From the NCBI GenBank assembly GCA_020524525.2, contig CP129018.1, positions 3,600,001 to 3,664,000 on the forward strand: DNA of 64,000 nucleotides, read 5' to 3'. The position numbers and the translations under genes were made by a program. Shown piece after piece: positions 1-11,472 of the stretch; position 1 is the first letter of the stretch, and every line of letters begins with the position of its first letter. Source of the DNA: Bacillus tianshenii (GTDB lineage Bacteria; Bacillota; Bacilli; Bacillales; Bacillaceae_N). The notes below the pieces were generated by a model that had not been told where the DNA came from, made no database searches, and saw only the letters and a program-made list of their open reading frames with translations.

Positions 1-1060
<1,060 letters not shown>

Positions 1061-1169
1061 ATTTAATTGGAAATGCAAGACAACCAGCGTGCATCACATA
1101 TGCACTGCACACTTCTGTTTCACGTGTTATCTAGTTTTGAGGGAACAAACCTCATACATACATAATTAA

Positions 1170-1285
1170 GTCCGGTAGTAATAGCGAAGAGGTCACACCC
1201 GTTCCCATACCGAACACGGAAGTTAAGCTCTTCAGCGCCGATGGTAGTTGGGGTTCTTCCCTGTGAGAGTAGGACATTGCCGGGC
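1170..1285 (+). rRNA. rrf: 5S ribosomal RNA
   Basis: The core GATAGCGAAGAGG-like segment, CCCATACCGAACACGG and GAAGTTAAGCTC are typical Bacillus 5S sequence. The 5' end GTCCGGTAGT pairs with the 3' end ATTGCCGGGC, which fixes the boundaries and gives about 116 nt. It follows the 23S gene after a spacer of roughly 110 bases with no tRNA, and a terminator comes directly after it. Confidence 0.97.
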
Positions 1286-1286
1286 A

Positions 1287-1328
1287 AGGGCTCAACATCT
1301 ATTTCAAAATAGGTGTTGGGCTTTTTTT
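1287..1328 (+). terminator. rRNA operon terminator
   Basis: The arms CTCAACATCTAT and ATAGGTGTTGGG pair, with G-U wobbles, and are followed by CTTTTTTT. It ends the rRNA operon; no tRNA genes follow. Confidence 0.9.
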
Positions 1329-1444
1329 GTGTTTTAGCACCTTTAATTATTAGCTTAGAGATATAAATTACCCCACTTATAGGCAGTTTTATAGTAGATG
1401 TAGAGAAGATAGCGTATTGGGTTCTTTCTTTGATTAAGAAATGT

Positions 1445-1882
1445 CTAGTCTTCAATGTAGCGAATTCCGACTTTATTTTGTTCGCTAGATTTTGAGATAA
1501 GACGGTGAAGGTGAATCAGTACTAAACCCTTATGATAGGAAGCATCTACACGCTCTTCGATAACTGGGTAAGGTAATGGAATCGACCGTTCAAAATGACC
1601 AGTAAAAATTTCTTGCTGCTTGCATTCAAATCCAGGATAAGATAAAACAATGTTTCCTCTTACTTCTACCATATTTTTTTCTACATAAATGTCCAGCTGC
1701 TCCACGTTCTTTAACCCAGGTAGGCTAAGAACAACAAATAGTTCATTATCAGATCGGTAAATGTTAACGGGAGGAAATGGCTTCGTTTGCACTAAATCCT
1801 CAAATTTTTTCGTGAAATTTTGATCAAAGAAGAAATCAAATTGCTTTTGAAAGTCTTGAAATTGTTTGAATGGGTCGAACAT
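1445..1882 (-). CDS. Hsp20/alpha-crystallin family protein
   Basis: 145 residues. Small heat-shock proteins are ATP-independent cytosolic holdases; some Bacillus members are spore-associated. After an amphipathic, Phe/Gln-rich N-terminus (FDPFKQFQDFQKQFDFFF) comes an alpha-crystallin-like beta domain at about residues 40-135. It includes a YRSDNELFVVLSLPGL strand and ends in GLVLIHLHRL, a degenerate form of the usual GVLxI strand. I chose the ATG at 1882 because GAGAAGGAGGG lies just upstream; a longer frame to 1999 has no such site. The gene is divergent from the yebE-like gene. The exact subfamily (chaperone or GerT/CotP-like spore protein) cannot be settled here. Confidence 0.8.
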   Translation of the reverse strand: MFDPFKQFQDFQKQFDFFFDQNFTKKFEDLVQTKPFPPVNIYRSDNELFVVLSLPGLKNVEQLDIYVEKNMVEVRGNIVLSYPGFECKQQEIFTGHFERSIPLPYPVIEERVDASYHKGLVLIHLHRLISKSSEQNKVGIRYIED

Positions 1883-1988
1883 GTTTTTCCCTCCTTCTCT
1901 AAGGTAATATATGTAGAGACATGGGCGAAGGTGCAGTAATGGAAATAAAGTAAGTTTCAAGGAGGTTTTTCTTTTGTGAAGAGGGTGA

Positions 1989-2002
1989 CTATTGTACAAT
2001 AG
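1989..2002. promoter_or_regulatory. 14-bp perfect palindrome in divergent intergenic region
   Basis: CTATTGTACAATAG is self-complementary and lies between the divergent Hsp20-like and yebE-like genes. It contains TACAAT, which could act as a -10 box on the plus strand; the matching -35 is poor. It may be an operator; function is unknown. Confidence 0.35.
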
Positions 2003-2051
2003 AAAAACCTATGCTGTTAATTAGAAAAGGTGAGATTTCAAAGGAGGTGCT

Positions 2052-2594
2052 GTGGTGCTTGAAAATAGTTATGTGATGGTTGCGATTATCCTTGCTATTA
2101 ATATTGTGTATGTATCATTCTTTACGATACGGATGATTCTAACACTGAAAGGGCAACGTTATCTTGCGGCTTTTATCAGTGTTTTTGAAGTCCTCATTTA
2201 TGTAGTGGGGCTTGGCCTAGTGTTGGACAATCTAAATCAAATTCAAAATTTAGTTGCCTATGCAGTTGGTTACGGGTTAGGTGTACTCGTTGGGATGAAA
2301 ATCGAAGAAAAGCTGGCGCTCGGCTATATTACAGTTAATGTGATTACGAAGGAATGGGATAAGAAATTTACGGAGACGTTAAGAAGCAAGGGGTATGGGG
2401 TGACAAGCTGGATGGCCTATGGAATGGAAGGAGACCGTCTAGCGATGCAAATCTTAACTCCGCGGAAATATGAGTTGAAATTGTATGATACGATTAAAGA
2501 GATTGATCCGAAAGCCTTCATTATTGCATACGAACCGAAGGCAATTCATGGTGGCTTTTGGGTGAAAGCTGTTAATAGAAGGAAGATTATGTGA
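2052..2594 (+). CDS. yebE: DUF2179 / UPF0316 membrane protein, YebE-like
   Basis: 180 residues. Three hydrophobic helices lie within residues 1-80, followed by a soluble C-terminal part (about 90-175) containing [22 protein letters not shown] and a conserved end around [19 protein letters not shown]. This matches the UPF0316/DUF2179 family, whose function is not established. In B. subtilis yebE lies just upstream of yebG and purE, as here. GTG codons occur at 2052 and 2055; with AAGGAGG at 2041-2047 the second has better spacing. The stop overlaps the start of the next ORF by four bases, so the two are probably co-transcribed. Confidence 0.85.
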   Translation: MVLENSYVMVAIILAINIVYVSFFTIRMILTLKGQRYLAAFISVFEVLIYVVGLGLVLDNLNQIQNLVAYAVGYGLGVLVGMKIEEKLALGYITVNVITKEWDKKFTETLRSKGYGVTSWMAYGMEGDRLAMQILTPRKYELKLYDTIKEIDPKAFIIAYEPKAIHGGFWVKAVNRRKIM

Positions 2595-2791
2595 TGAGCA
2601 AAAAGAAAAAATATGAAGTTAAAGAGAATGAAACGGTTTCAGATTGCTTAGATCGAATGAAAGCGGATGGCTATGTGCCTACAAGAAGAATGGAAAAACC
2701 AGTCTTTAAGGAAGTAAAAAAGAATGGTAAGGTAATTCAGGAGCCATATCGTCAACAAATTATTTTTGAAGCTAAATTGATGGAAAAATAG
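2591..2791 (+). CDS. yebG: NETI motif-containing protein, YebG-like
   Basis: 66 residues, strongly basic and without membrane segments. The NETI motif of the family appears here as NETV in [29 protein letters not shown]. Function is unknown; the family is restricted to Bacillales and usually sits directly before purE. It overlaps yebE by four bases (ATGA). The two PurBoxes start only five bases after its stop codon, so PurR bound there could also affect readthrough from yebE-yebG into the pur operon. Confidence 0.85.
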   Translation: MMSKKKKYEVKENETVSDCLDRMKADGYVPTRRMEKPVFKEVKKNGKVIQEPYRQQIIFEAKLMEK

Positions 2792-2795
2792 GCTA

Positions 2796-2840
2796 AAAAC
2801 CGAACGTTTGTATTTTGATATTTTTTATTGTTCGATATTT
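2796..2840. promoter_or_regulatory. pair of inverted PurBoxes (PurR operator)
   Basis: PurBox 1 is AAAACCGAACGTT at 2796-2808. PurBox 2 lies on the other strand at 2827-2840 and reads AAATATCGAACAAT. Both carry the CGAAC core of the Bacillus PurR site in inverted orientation, just upstream of the purE promoter. In B. subtilis PurR binds such pairs and is released by PRPP. Confidence 0.85.
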
Positions 2841-2843
2841 GTG

Positions 2844-2873
2844 TTGACATCCTTCAATTCAGGCTGTTATGAT
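2844..2873 (+). promoter_or_regulatory. pur operon promoter
   Basis: TTGACA at 2844-2849 and TATGAT at 2868-2873 with an 18-base spacer. It sits between the PurBox pair and the guanine riboswitch, the arrangement known from B. subtilis purE. Confidence 0.8.
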
Positions 2874-2895
2874 GATGCTAGAACAACTCAATACA

Positions 2896-2964
2896 CCTCA
2901 TATAATAGTAGGAATATGGCCTACGAGTTTCTACCCGATTACCGTAAATAATTGGACTATGAGG
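2896..2964 (+). ncRNA. purine riboswitch aptamer, guanine type
   Basis: P1 is formed by CCTCAT (2896-2901) and ATGAGG (2959-2964). The internal conserved elements TATAAT, GAATATGG, GTTTCTACC and CCGTAAAT are present in family order. The specificity base, in GGACTATG, is C at 2957, which pairs with guanine or hypoxanthine; adenine aptamers have U there. Ligand binding is expected to favour the terminator at 3018-3068 and lower pur operon expression. Confidence 0.95.
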
Positions 2965-3017
2965 GAAAGTATTTCTGAACGGTTTGTAATAGTAAAGGGT
3001 GACGTACACCTTTTTTG

Positions 3018-3068
3018 AGTGCAGATTACTTTCTCCTCATATGTGGAGAAAGTAATCTGCACTTTTTT
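3018..3068 (+). terminator. purine riboswitch expression-platform terminator
   Basis: A perfect 19-bp stem (3018-3036 with 3045-3063) is followed by TTTTTT. It lies between the aptamer and purE and forms the OFF state of the riboswitch. Confidence 0.92.
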
Positions 3069-3104
3069 AGTTGCGCTTTATTTTCGTTTTGAAAAGGGGA
3101 TGAC

Positions 3105-3596
3105 ATGGTGAAACCGTTAGTCGGCGTAATTATGGGAAGTACATCAGACTGGGAAACGATGAAACATACATGTGACATACTTGATGAATGCAAGATACCA
3201 TATGAAAAGCAAGTGGTCTCAGCTCACCGCACACCTGATTATATGTTTGAGTATGCAGAGACAGCAAAAGAGCGTGGCTTGAAAGTAATCGTAGCAGGAG
3301 CCGGTGGTGCTGCACATTTGCCAGGCATGGTAGCAGCGAAAACGGTCTTGCCTGTTATCGGCGTTCCAGTTCAATCAAGAGCATTAGATGGGATGGATTC
3401 ATTATTATCCATCGTTCAAATGCCAGGCGGTGTTCCAGTAGCAACCGTAGCAATTGGAAAAGCTGGAGCAACAAATGCAGGATTACTTTCAGCAGAAATA
3501 CTTGGGACACAAGATGAAACAATTAGCAAAATGCTTGAAGAACGTCGTGAACAAATCCGTCAACGTGTAATGGAAAGCAGCGAGGAGTTGTCATAA
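3105..3596 (+). CDS. purE: N5-carboxyaminoimidazole ribonucleotide mutase PurE
   Basis: 163 residues, the usual class I PurE length. It moves the carboxylate of N5-CAIR to C4 to give CAIR in de novo purine synthesis. The N-terminal [12 protein letters not shown] loop binds the substrate phosphate. SAHRTPD carries the catalytic His, and [13 protein letters not shown] plus [10 protein letters not shown] complete the active site. First gene of a 12-gene operon controlled by the upstream PurBoxes and riboswitch. Its stop is followed immediately by the purK ATG with no gap, and PurK makes its substrate. Confidence 0.98.
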   Translation: MVKPLVGVIMGSTSDWETMKHTCDILDECKIPYEKQVVSAHRTPDYMFEYAETAKERGLKVIVAGAGGAAHLPGMVAAKTVLPVIGVPVQSRALDGMDSLLSIVQMPGGVPVATVAIGKAGATNAGLLSAEILGTQDETISKMLEERREQIRQRVMESSEELS

Positions 3597-4715
3597 ATGT
3601 CGAAAAGAATTTTACCAGGGCAGACAATTGGAATTCTTGGTGGTGGCCAGCTTGGACGTATGATGGCACTAGCAGCGAAAGAAATGGGATATCGTATTGC
3701 TGTATTAGAGCCGAAAGAGGATTCACCTACCGCGCAGGTTGCAGATATCGAAATTGTAGCACCTTATGATGATTTAGAAGCTGCGAAACGTTTAGCTGAT
3801 GCAAGCGATGTTATTACGTATGAATTTGAAAATGTCGACCATAAGGTGCTGACATGGCTTGAAGAAAATGCATACCTTCCGCAGGGCAGTGAACTGATAC
3901 GCATCACTCAAGATCGTGCAAATGAAAAGCGTGCGATTGAAGAAAGTGGTGCAGTAGTGGCGCCATATCACTTAGTCGATTCAGAAGAGGACTTGCATCA
4001 GGGGTTACAAACAATCGGTATTCCTTCTGTGTTGAAGACCAGGCGCGGAGGATATGATGGAAAAGGCCAAGTGATGATTAAGAGTGAACAAGATATTGAA
4101 CAGGCAAAGCAGCTATTAGATGTACCGTGCATTTTGGAACAATTTGTAGATTTCGAGAAAGAAATTTCAGTCATTGTGACAAGAAGTGTGACAGGTGAAG
4201 TGAAGACCTTCCCAGTTGCAGAAAACATCCACGTGGATCATATTCTTTCACAATCAATTGTACCGGCACGCATCTCGCAATCTGTCGTTGAAAAGGCTGA
4301 AAAAGCAGCAGTCGCGCTTGCTGATTCAATCGATATGGTAGGAACACTTGCTGTTGAAATGTTCCTAACGAAAGATGAAGAGATTTATATGAATGAATTA
4401 GCGCCGCGTCCGCATAATTCAGGCCACTACACGATGGATGCATGTGAAACATCACAATTTCAGCAGCATGTTCGCGCAGTTTGCGGCTTGCCGCTTGGAC
4501 ATACTGATTTGTTAAAGCCAGTCGTAATGGCTAATATTCTTGGTGAACATATGGAGAAGACACTTGCTAGCTTAGGTGAATTTCATGATTGTAAGCTTCA
4601 TCTCTATGGCAAGGACGAAGCGAAGGAAAAACGGAAAATGGGTCATTTAAATGTACTAGCTGACAGTGTAGAAGCTGCGCTTGACCGAATTCAGACAATT
4701 GGGATTTGGGGATAA
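3597..4715 (+). CDS. purK: N5-carboxyaminoimidazole ribonucleotide synthetase PurK
   Basis: 372 residues. An ATP-grasp enzyme converting AIR, ATP and bicarbonate to N5-CAIR. The N-terminal preATP-grasp fold starts with GILGGGQLGRMMALAAKEMG. The ATP-binding loop TRRGGYDGKGQ lies near residue 145, and the metal-binding NELAPRPHNSGHYT segment near 265. It abuts purE, consistent with direct hand-over of the unstable product. About 90 bases separate it from purB. Confidence 0.97.
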   Translation: MSKRILPGQTIGILGGGQLGRMMALAAKEMGYRIAVLEPKEDSPTAQVADIEIVAPYDDLEAAKRLADASDVITYEFENVDHKVLTWLEENAYLPQGSELIRITQDRANEKRAIEESGAVVAPYHLVDSEEDLHQGLQTIGIPSVLKTRRGGYDGKGQVMIKSEQDIEQAKQLLDVPCILEQFVDFEKEISVIVTRSVTGEVKTFPVAENIHVDHILSQSIVPARISQSVVEKAEKAAVALADSIDMVGTLAVEMFLTKDEEIYMNELAPRPHNSGHYTMDACETSQFQQHVRAVCGLPLGHTDLLKPVVMANILGEHMEKTLASLGEFHDCKLHLYGKDEAKEKRKMGHLNVLADSVEAALDRIQTIGIWG

Positions 4716-4805
4716 ACGTCGAAAAAGCTTGCATTTCGGCAGAATGCTCACGTAAGGTTATTTTGTGACAATCTGTCATAAATCGTATTGAATGGGGGAA
4801 AAGGC

Positions 4806-6101
4806 ATGATCGAACGTTATACACGTCCAGAGATGGGTGCGATCTGGACAGAAGAAAATCGTTTTAAAGCATGGCTTGAGGTTGAGATTTTAGCATGTGA
4901 AGCATGGGCAGAGCTAGGGGATATTCCGAAAGAGGATGTGCAAAAAATCCGTGAAAATGCATCATTTGATGTGGCGCGTATTCATGAAATCGAAGCGCAA
5001 ACTCGCCATGACGTAGTCGCTTTCACACGTGCAGTATCTGAAACGCTTGGCGATGAGCGTAAGTGGGTCCACTATGGTTTAACGTCAACTGATGTTGTTG
5101 ATACGGCTCTTTCTTATCTATTGAAACAGGCAAATGACATCCTTCGTAAAGACCTCGAGAACTTCCTGCAGATTATTAAGGAGAAGGCTCAGGAACACAA
5201 ATATACGGTTATGATGGGGCGTACGCATGGGGTTCATGCTGAGCCAACGACATTTGGCTTGAAGCTAGGGCTTTGGTATGAAGAAATGAAACGCAACCTA
5301 GAGCGCTTCAACCACGCGGCATCTGGTATTGAGTTCGGAAAGCTTTCAGGCGCTGTTGGTACGTATGCAAACATCAATCCGTTCGTTGAAAAATATGTTT
5401 GTGAAAACCTTGACCTAAAACCAGCACCGATCTCCACACAAACATTACAGCGTGACCGTCATGCTGAATATATGTCAGCACTTGCATTAGTTGCGACTTC
5501 GATTGAGAAATTTGCTGTCGAAATTCGCGGTCTGCAAAAGAGTGAAACACGCGAAGTAGAAGAATTCTTTGCAAAAGGTCAAAAAGGTTCTTCAGCAATG
5601 CCGCACAAACGTAATCCAGTTGGTTCTGAGAATATGACAGGAATAGCTCGTGTCATCCGCGGTCATATGGTAACAGCCTATGAAAATGTACCGCTTTGGC
5701 ATGAACGTGATATCTCGCATTCCTCTGCAGAACGAATTATTTTACCTGATGCAACGATTGCATTGAATTACATGTTGAATCGCTTCGGAAACATTGTTAA
5801 GAACTTAACGGTATTCCCTGAGAATATGAAGCGTAACATGGACCGCACTTTCGGTTTAATCTACTCGCAGCGTGTTCTTCTTGCCCTAATTGATAAAGGG
5901 ATGGCACGTGAAGAAGCATATGACCTTGTTCAACCGAAAGCAATGGAAGCGTGGGAAAAGCAAGTTCAATTCCGTGATTTAGTGGAAGCGGAAGAGCAGA
6001 TTACATCACGTCTTTCAGAAGCAGAAATCAATGACTGTTTCGATTATAACTATCATTTGAAAAATGTAGATATGATTTTTGAACGCCTAGGATTGAATTA
6101 A
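4806..6101 (+). CDS. purB: adenylosuccinate lyase PurB
   Basis: 431 residues, the B. subtilis length. It cleaves SAICAR to AICAR in the pathway and adenylosuccinate to AMP. The fumarate-lyase signature [11 protein letters not shown] lies near residue 262; TRHDVVAF and [14 protein letters not shown] are the other two conserved regions. The ATG at 4806 fits a purine-rich GGGGGAAAAGG leader better than an in-frame ATG at 4788. An intergenic hairpin separates it from purC. Confidence 0.97.
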   Translation: MIERYTRPEMGAIWTEENRFKAWLEVEILACEAWAELGDIPKEDVQKIRENASFDVARIHEIEAQTRHDVVAFTRAVSETLGDERKWVHYGLTSTDVVDTALSYLLKQANDILRKDLENFLQIIKEKAQEHKYTVMMGRTHGVHAEPTTFGLKLGLWYEEMKRNLERFNHAASGIEFGKLSGAVGTYANINPFVEKYVCENLDLKPAPISTQTLQRDRHAEYMSALALVATSIEKFAVEIRGLQKSETREVEEFFAKGQKGSSAMPHKRNPVGSENMTGIARVIRGHMVTAYENVPLWHERDISHSSAERIILPDATIALNYMLNRFGNIVKNLTVFPENMKRNMDRTFGLIYSQRVLLALIDKGMAREEAYDLVQPKAMEAWEKQVQFRDLVEAEEQITSRLSEAEINDCFDYNYHLKNVDMIFERLGLN

Positions 6102-6106
6102 TCATG

Positions 6107-6134
6107 AGGAGGACAGGCTTTCCCTGTCCTCTCT
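6107..6134 (+). repeat. purB-purC intergenic hairpin
   Basis: AGGACAGG (6110-6117) pairs with CCTGTCCT (6123-6130), extendable by flanking pairs. No T-run follows, so it is not a standard terminator. It could act as an RNA-stability or processing element inside the operon. Confidence 0.6.
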
Positions 6135-6184
6135 GCACGATATGAATACTGAATATTGGGAATTTTCCTATTTGGAGGGCGCCA

Positions 6185-6913
6185 ATGATGAACAAAGGAA
6201 CGTTACTGTATGAAGGAAAGGCAAAGCGTATCTATGAAACAGATGACCAAGCGCTCGTTTGGATTGAATATAAAGATGATGCAACAGCTTTTAACGGGGA
6301 AAAGAAAGCAAGCATCACAGGTAAAGGCCGTTTAAATAACGAAATCTCCTCATTAATCTTTGAACAGCTTCATGAGGCTGGGGTTGAGAACCACTTTGTG
6401 AAGAAGCTGTCGGAAACAGAACAGCTTGTAAAGAAAACAACGATTATTCCACTTGAGGTGGTCGTTCGAAATATCGCAGCTGGCAGCTTAGCAAAGCGGC
6501 TTGGAATGGAAGAGGGAACAGCACTGCCACAGACTGTTGTCGAATTTTATTACAAAAACGATGACTTAGGTGACCCGCTTATTAACCGTGACCATATTGC
6601 TGTCTTAGACATTGCTGATGACGAACAGCTAGCGGTTATGAGAGAGCGTGGACTTGAAGTGAACAAGGTGTTAACCGAGCACTTTGAAGCATGTGGTGTG
6701 AGATTAGTAGACTTCAAGCTTGAGTTCGGTATTGATGCAGAAGGGAAGCTGATTCTCTCAGACGAAGTTTCACCTGATACATGCCGCTTATGGGATAAGG
6801 AAACGAATCAGAAGTTTGATAAAGACGTATTCCGCCGTGACCTTGGCAATCTGACTGATGGATATGAAGAAATCTTAAAACGCTTAGGAGGAAGCTCAAC
6901 ATGTTCAAAGTAA
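6185..6913 (+). CDS. purC: SAICAR synthase PurC
   Basis: 242 residues. Joins CAIR and aspartate with ATP to give SAICAR. Family signatures are IPLEVVVRNIAAGSLAKRLG near residue 90 and LVDFKLEFGID near 175. The N-terminal LLYEGKAKRIYETDD starts the ATP-binding fold. GGAGG at 6174-6178 supports the ATG at 6185, with a second ATG three bases on. The 3' end overlaps purS by 13 bases, implying translational coupling. Confidence 0.98.
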   Translation: MMNKGTLLYEGKAKRIYETDDQALVWIEYKDDATAFNGEKKASITGKGRLNNEISSLIFEQLHEAGVENHFVKKLSETEQLVKKTTIIPLEVVVRNIAAGSLAKRLGMEEGTALPQTVVEFYYKNDDLGDPLINRDHIAVLDIADDEQLAVMRERGLEVNKVLTEHFEACGVRLVDFKLEFGIDAEGKLILSDEVSPDTCRLWDKETNQKFDKDVFRRDLGNLTDGYEEILKRLGGSSTCSK

Positions 6914-7155
6914 AAGTATACGTAACGTTAAAAGAAGGCGTACTAGACCCACAAGGAAATACAGTTAAAGGTGCACTCCACAGCATGGAATATAAAGAAG
7001 TTGAAAATGTTCGCATCGGTAAATATATGGAGTTAATGATTGAGAAAACTGACGGTGACATCGAAAAGAAAGTAGAAGAAATGTGCAACCGTCTATTAGC
7101 GAATCCAGTAATTGAAGATTACCGTTACGAAATCGAGGAGGTTGTCGCACAGTGA
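6901..7155 (+). CDS. purS: phosphoribosylformylglycinamidine synthase subunit PurS
   Basis: 84 residues, the normal PurS length. Structural subunit that bridges PurQ and PurL in the three-part FGAM synthase of Gram-positive bacteria. It starts [25 protein letters not shown], the family's typical opening, and contains VRIGKYMEL. It overlaps purC at its start and shares GTGA with purQ at its end, so all three subunits are made from tightly coupled frames. Confidence 0.97.
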   Translation: MFKVKVYVTLKEGVLDPQGNTVKGALHSMEYKEVENVRIGKYMELMIEKTDGDIEKKVEEMCNRLLANPVIEDYRYEIEEVVAQ

Positions 7156-7838
7156 AGTTTGCAGTCATCGTTTTTCCAGGTTCCAACTGTGACATCGATA
7201 TGTATCATGCCATTAAGGACGAACTAGGAGAAGAAGTTGAATATGTTGCACATACCGAAACAGACCTATCACGCTTTGATGCAGTATTACTGCCAGGTGG
7301 TTTCTCTTACGGTGACTATCTTCGCTCAGGCGCAATTGCCCGCTTTGCAAATGTCATGAAGGCCGTAAAAGAAGTAGCGGATGCAGGCAAACCAGTTCTT
7401 GGCGTTTGTAACGGATTCCAAGTGCTACTAGAGTCAGGCTTACTGCCAGGCGCAATGAAGCGAAATCGTGATTTGAAATTCATGTGTCGCCAAGTCGAAC
7501 TGAAGGTTGAAAACAATGAAACGATCTTTTCAACTGGCTATGAAAAAGACGAAGTGATCACTGTTCCAATTGCACATGGTGAAGGGAACTATGAGTGTGA
7601 TGATGAGACACTTCGTAAGCTTGAAGAAAATAATCAAATTGTCTTCCGTTATAACGGTACAAACCCGAACGGCTCCAAAGCAGATATCGCTGGCATTGTA
7701 AATGAAAAAGGAAATGTACTCGGAATGATGCCGCATCCAGAGCGAGCAGTCGACAAAATGCTTGGAAGCGCGGACGGCCTACGTTTATTTCAGTCGATCC
7801 TAAGAAACTGGAGGGAATCACATGTCATTACTTCTTGA
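7152..7838 (+). CDS. purQ: phosphoribosylformylglycinamidine synthase subunit PurQ
   Basis: 228 residues with a GTG start overlapping the purS stop. Class I glutamine amidotransferase that supplies ammonia to PurL. The nucleophile Cys is in VLGVCNGFQ near residue 86, and the catalytic His-Glu pair is in [10 protein letters not shown] near 196. [16 protein letters not shown] forms the oxyanion region. The 3' end overlaps purL by 17 bases. Confidence 0.98.
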   Translation: MKFAVIVFPGSNCDIDMYHAIKDELGEEVEYVAHTETDLSRFDAVLLPGGFSYGDYLRSGAIARFANVMKAVKEVADAGKPVLGVCNGFQVLLESGLLPGAMKRNRDLKFMCRQVELKVENNETIFSTGYEKDEVITVPIAHGEGNYECDDETLRKLEENNQIVFRYNGTNPNGSKADIAGIVNEKGNVLGMMPHPERAVDKMLGSADGLRLFQSILRNWRESHVITS

Positions 7839-10047
7839 GCCAAATGCTGAAACAATTAAACAAGAAAAACTCTATCGCGAAATGGGATTGAGTGATGAAG
7901 AGTTTGCAAAGGTTGAATCGATCTTAGGACGTTTACCTAATTACACGGAAACAGGTCTTTTCTCTGTTATGTGGTCTGAACATTGCAGCTACAAAACGTC
8001 AAAGCCTGTCTTGAAGAAGTTCCCTGTGTCTGGTGAGCGTGTGTTGCAGGGACCTGGTGAAGGTGCAGGAATCGTTGATATTGGTGATGGTCAGGCTGTT
8101 GTTTTCAAAATCGAAAGCCACAACCACCCATCTGCAATTGAGCCGTATCAAGGTGCTGCAACAGGGGTAGGTGGAATCATTCGTGATGTCTTCTCAATGG
8201 GTGCACGTCCGGTTGCATTGTTAAATTCATTACGTTTTGGCGAGCTTGATAACCCGCGTGTGAAGTATTTGTTTGAAGAAGTAGTGGCAGGGATCGCTGG
8301 TTACGGTAATTGTATCGGTATTCCAACAGTCGGCGGTGAAGTGCAATTCGATGACTGTTACAAAGGAAACCCGCTTGTAAATGCAATGTGTGTCGGCTTG
8401 ATTAATCATGATGACATTCAGAAAGGACAAGCAAAAGGTGCCGGAAACACGGTCATGTATGTTGGTGCTTCAACAGGCCGTGACGGTATTCACGGTGCAT
8501 CATTCGCTTCAAAAGAGTTAACGGATGAGTCAGAAGAAGACCGTCCAGCAGTACAAGTAGGCGACCCTTTCATGGAGAAACTACTTGTAGAAGCTTGCTT
8601 AGAGCTTGTGAAATCAGATGCACTTGTCGGAATTCAAGATATGGGCGCAGCAGGCTTAACATCTTCTTCAGCTGAAATGGCAAGTAAAGCAGGAGCAGGG
8701 ATTGAAATGGACCTCGACAAGGTGCCACAGCGTGAACTAAGCATGACACCTTATGAAATGATGCTCTCTGAATCACAAGAACGCATGCTTATCGTTGTGA
8801 AAAAAGGCCGTGAGCAGGAAATCATTGATTTATTTGAACGTTATGGCTTACTTGCTGTATCAGTTGGGCAAGTAACGGATGACAAGCGTTTGCGCCTTTA
8901 CCATAAGGGAGAAGTTGCCGCAGATGTTCCTGTTGATTCATTAGCAGAGGATGCACCAGTGTATCATATGCCTTCAGCGGAGCCGGCTTATTTTAGCCAA
9001 ATGAAGGATGCGGATGTTCCAGCTGTGACAGACTATAAGGAAACGCTTATCAACTTATTGAAGCAGCCGACCATCGCAAGCAAAGAGTGGGTCTATGACC
9101 AATATGATTACATGGTTCGTACAAATACAGTCGTTGCGCCTGGCTCTGATGCTGCTGTGCTGCGTATTCGTGACACAAATAAAGCATTAGCGATGACGAC
9201 GGATTGTAATTCTCGCTATCTCTACCTTGACCCTGAGATGGGTGGAAAAATTGCTGTAGCAGAAGCGGCACGTAATATCGTCTGCTCTGGTGGTGAACCG
9301 TTAGCCATTACAGATTGCCTTAACTTCGGTAACCCTGAAAAACCAGAAATCTTCTGGCAGATCGAAAAAGCAACAGACGGTATGAGCTCTGCATGTGAAA
9401 TGCTGCGAACTCCTGTCATCGGCGGAAATGTTTCTCTCTATAACGAAACAAACGGTACAGCTGTCTTCCCGACTCCTGTTGTCGGTATGGTGGGGCTTGT
9501 TCATGATACAGCTCATATTACAACACAGGACTTCAAGCAAGATGGTGACTTAATCTATCTTATTGGCGAAACAAAAGCAGAGTTCGGCGGCAGTGAAATT
9601 CAGAAGCTTGTTCAAGGCAGCTATTCAGGCAAAGCACCTGCAATTGATTTGACAGTAGAATCGAAGCGTCAAGGACAGCTTCTTGAAGCAATTCAACAAG
9701 GAATCATCGCTTCTGCTCATGACGTTGCAGAAGGCGGTCTAGCAGTAGCAGTTGCGGAAAGCCTTATGAGTCATTCTAGCTTAGGTGCTGAAATTACAGT
9801 AAGCGAAGAAGCTGTAACAGCACTATTTAGTGAAACACAATCCCGTTTCTTAGTTTCTGTAAAACCTGAAAACAAAGAAGCGTTTGAAAAATTAGTAGAA
9901 GATGCAAAGCAAATTGGTAAAGTGACAAACAACGGAGAAATGACAATTTATAATGAGGCACAAAATGTCTTAATTCAGGCAGCGGTTGATGAAATGACCT
10001 CCGCTTGGAAAGGAGCTATTCCATGTTTGGTGAAATCAAGGGACTAA
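7822..10047 (+). CDS. purL: phosphoribosylformylglycinamidine synthase subunit PurL
   Basis: 741 residues, the small PurL form found with separate PurS and PurQ. Uses ATP and PurQ-derived ammonia to convert FGAR to FGAM. The substrate and ATP region [21 protein letters not shown] lies near residue 90; a second, structurally related half starts around 390 and contains [10 protein letters not shown]. It overlaps purQ upstream and purF downstream by 25 bases. Confidence 0.98.
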   Translation: MSLLLEPNAETIKQEKLYREMGLSDEEFAKVESILGRLPNYTETGLFSVMWSEHCSYKTSKPVLKKFPVSGERVLQGPGEGAGIVDIGDGQAVVFKIESHNHPSAIEPYQGAATGVGGIIRDVFSMGARPVALLNSLRFGELDNPRVKYLFEEVVAGIAGYGNCIGIPTVGGEVQFDDCYKGNPLVNAMCVGLINHDDIQKGQAKGAGNTVMYVGASTGRDGIHGASFASKELTDESEEDRPAVQVGDPFMEKLLVEACLELVKSDALVGIQDMGAAGLTSSSAEMASKAGAGIEMDLDKVPQRELSMTPYEMMLSESQERMLIVVKKGREQEIIDLFERYGLLAVSVGQVTDDKRLRLYHKGEVAADVPVDSLAEDAPVYHMPSAEPAYFSQMKDADVPAVTDYKETLINLLKQPTIASKEWVYDQYDYMVRTNTVVAPGSDAAVLRIRDTNKALAMTTDCNSRYLYLDPEMGGKIAVAEAARNIVCSGGEPLAITDCLNFGNPEKPEIFWQIEKATDGMSSACEMLRTPVIGGNVSLYNETNGTAVFPTPVVGMVGLVHDTAHITTQDFKQDGDLIYLIGETKAEFGGSEIQKLVQGSYSGKAPAIDLTVESKRQGQLLEAIQQGIIASAHDVAEGGLAVAVAESLMSHSSLGAEITVSEEAVTALFSETQSRFLVSVKPENKEAFEKLVEDAKQIGKVTNNGEMTIYNEAQNVLIQAAVDEMTSAWKGAIPCLVKSRD

Positions 10048-11450
10048 ATGAAGAGTGTGGCATATTCGGTGTCTGGGGACATACAGATGCGGCACAAATG
10101 GCTTATTATGGGCTTCATAGTTTGCAGCATCGTGGTCAAGAAGGTGCAGGTATTGTAGTCTCTGATGATGAGCACTTAAAGCTTAGCAAAGGTCTCGGTC
10201 TCGTAACTGAAGTATTTGGCCAAGGGGAATTGCAACACTTAACAGGAAAAGCAGCTATTGGACATGTGCGCTATTCAACAGCAGGTGGAGGCGGCTATGA
10301 AAATGTACAGCCGCTTCTTTTCCGCTCACAAACAGGTTCACTTGCATTAGCGCACAACGGCAACCTTGTGAATGCCAATGCACTTAAGCATCAGCTTGAA
10401 GGTCAAGGAAGTATCTTCCAAACCTCTTCTGATACAGAGGTGCTGGCTCATTTAATTCGCAGAAGTGCTTATCGGTCACTAGAGGACAGAGTGAAGAATG
10501 CATTAACGATGCTAAAAGGTGCTTATGCCTTTCTAATGATGACAGAAGATAAATTAATGGCCGCTCTTGATCCGCATGGTATGCGTCCGTTATCGCTTGG
10601 CCGGGCAGGAGATGCATGGGTCATTGCTTCTGAAACATGTGCATTTGACGTTGTCGGTGCCGAATATGAACGTGAAATCGAACCTGGTGAATTGCTAATC
10701 ATTGATGACAATGGTGTTCGTTCGGAGCGTTTTAGTTATCCGATGGACCGTGCGATTTGTAGCATGGAGTATATTTATTTCTCTCGCCCTGACAGTGATA
10801 TTGATGGCATTAACATTCATAGCTCACGTAAGCGTCTTGGAAAGCAGCTTGCGAAAGAGTTCCCAGTTGAAGCGGATGTTGTAACAGGTGTGCCTGATTC
10901 AAGTATTTCCGCGGCAATTGGTTTCGCTGAACAAGCTTCTATTCCATATGAGCTTGGCTTAATTAAGAATCGTTATGTAGGACGGACATTTATCCAGCCT
11001 TCTCAAGAATTGCGTGAGCAAGGCGTTAAGATGAAGCTCTCACCTGTTCGTGGTGTTGTAGAAGGAAAACGAGTTGTTATGGTTGATGATTCAATTGTAC
11101 GCGGTACGACGAGCAAGCGGATTGTTAAAATGCTTCGAGATGCAGGAGCAAAAGAGGTTCACGTGCGCATTAGTTCTCCACCAATCATTAATCCGTGTTA
11201 TTACGGAATTGATACATCAACGTCTTCAGAGCTGATTGCAGCGAAGCACAGCCCAGAAGAAATTGCAGAATTAATCGGTGCGGATTCACTTGCTTACCTG
11301 TCAATCAACGGAATGATTGAAGCAATTGATCGGAACGATACGAGTACAAACTGTGGACATTGTCTTGGCTGTTTCACAGGGAATTATCCAACGGAAATTT
11401 ATCCAGATACGGCATTACCACACGAAAAAGGCCGTGTTAAAACACATTAA
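10023..11450 (+). CDS. purF: amidophosphoribosyltransferase PurF
   Basis: 475 residues. Makes 5-phosphoribosylamine from PRPP and glutamine, the committed and feedback-inhibited step. It is predicted as a proenzyme: the 11-residue leader [11 protein letters not shown] is removed to expose the catalytic Cys of CGIFGVWGH. The PRPP motif is [14 protein letters not shown]. Cysteines in AICSMEY, NPCYYG and TNCGHCLGC match the Fe-S cluster ligands of the B. subtilis enzyme. I chose the ATG at 10023 because AAAGGAG lies at 10009-10015; an in-frame ATG at 10005 lacks a site. Confidence 0.97.
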   Translation: MFGEIKGLNEECGIFGVWGHTDAAQMAYYGLHSLQHRGQEGAGIVVSDDEHLKLSKGLGLVTEVFGQGELQHLTGKAAIGHVRYSTAGGGGYENVQPLLFRSQTGSLALAHNGNLVNANALKHQLEGQGSIFQTSSDTEVLAHLIRRSAYRSLEDRVKNALTMLKGAYAFLMMTEDKLMAALDPHGMRPLSLGRAGDAWVIASETCAFDVVGAEYEREIEPGELLIIDDNGVRSERFSYPMDRAICSMEYIYFSRPDSDIDGINIHSSRKRLGKQLAKEFPVEADVVTGVPDSSISAAIGFAEQASIPYELGLIKNRYVGRTFIQPSQELREQGVKMKLSPVRGVVEGKRVVMVDDSIVRGTTSKRIVKMLRDAGAKEVHVRISSPPIINPCYYGIDTSTSSELIAAKHSPEEIAELIGADSLAYLSINGMIEAIDRNDTSTNCGHCLGCFTGNYPTEIYPDTALPHEKGRVKTH

Positions 11451-11472
11451 TCTATACTAGGGGGACTTTGAA

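Noticed and set aside
1120-1455. A 111-codon minus-strand ORF across the 5S gene
   Set aside because: It is antisense to the 5S rRNA and its terminator, with no coding signal.
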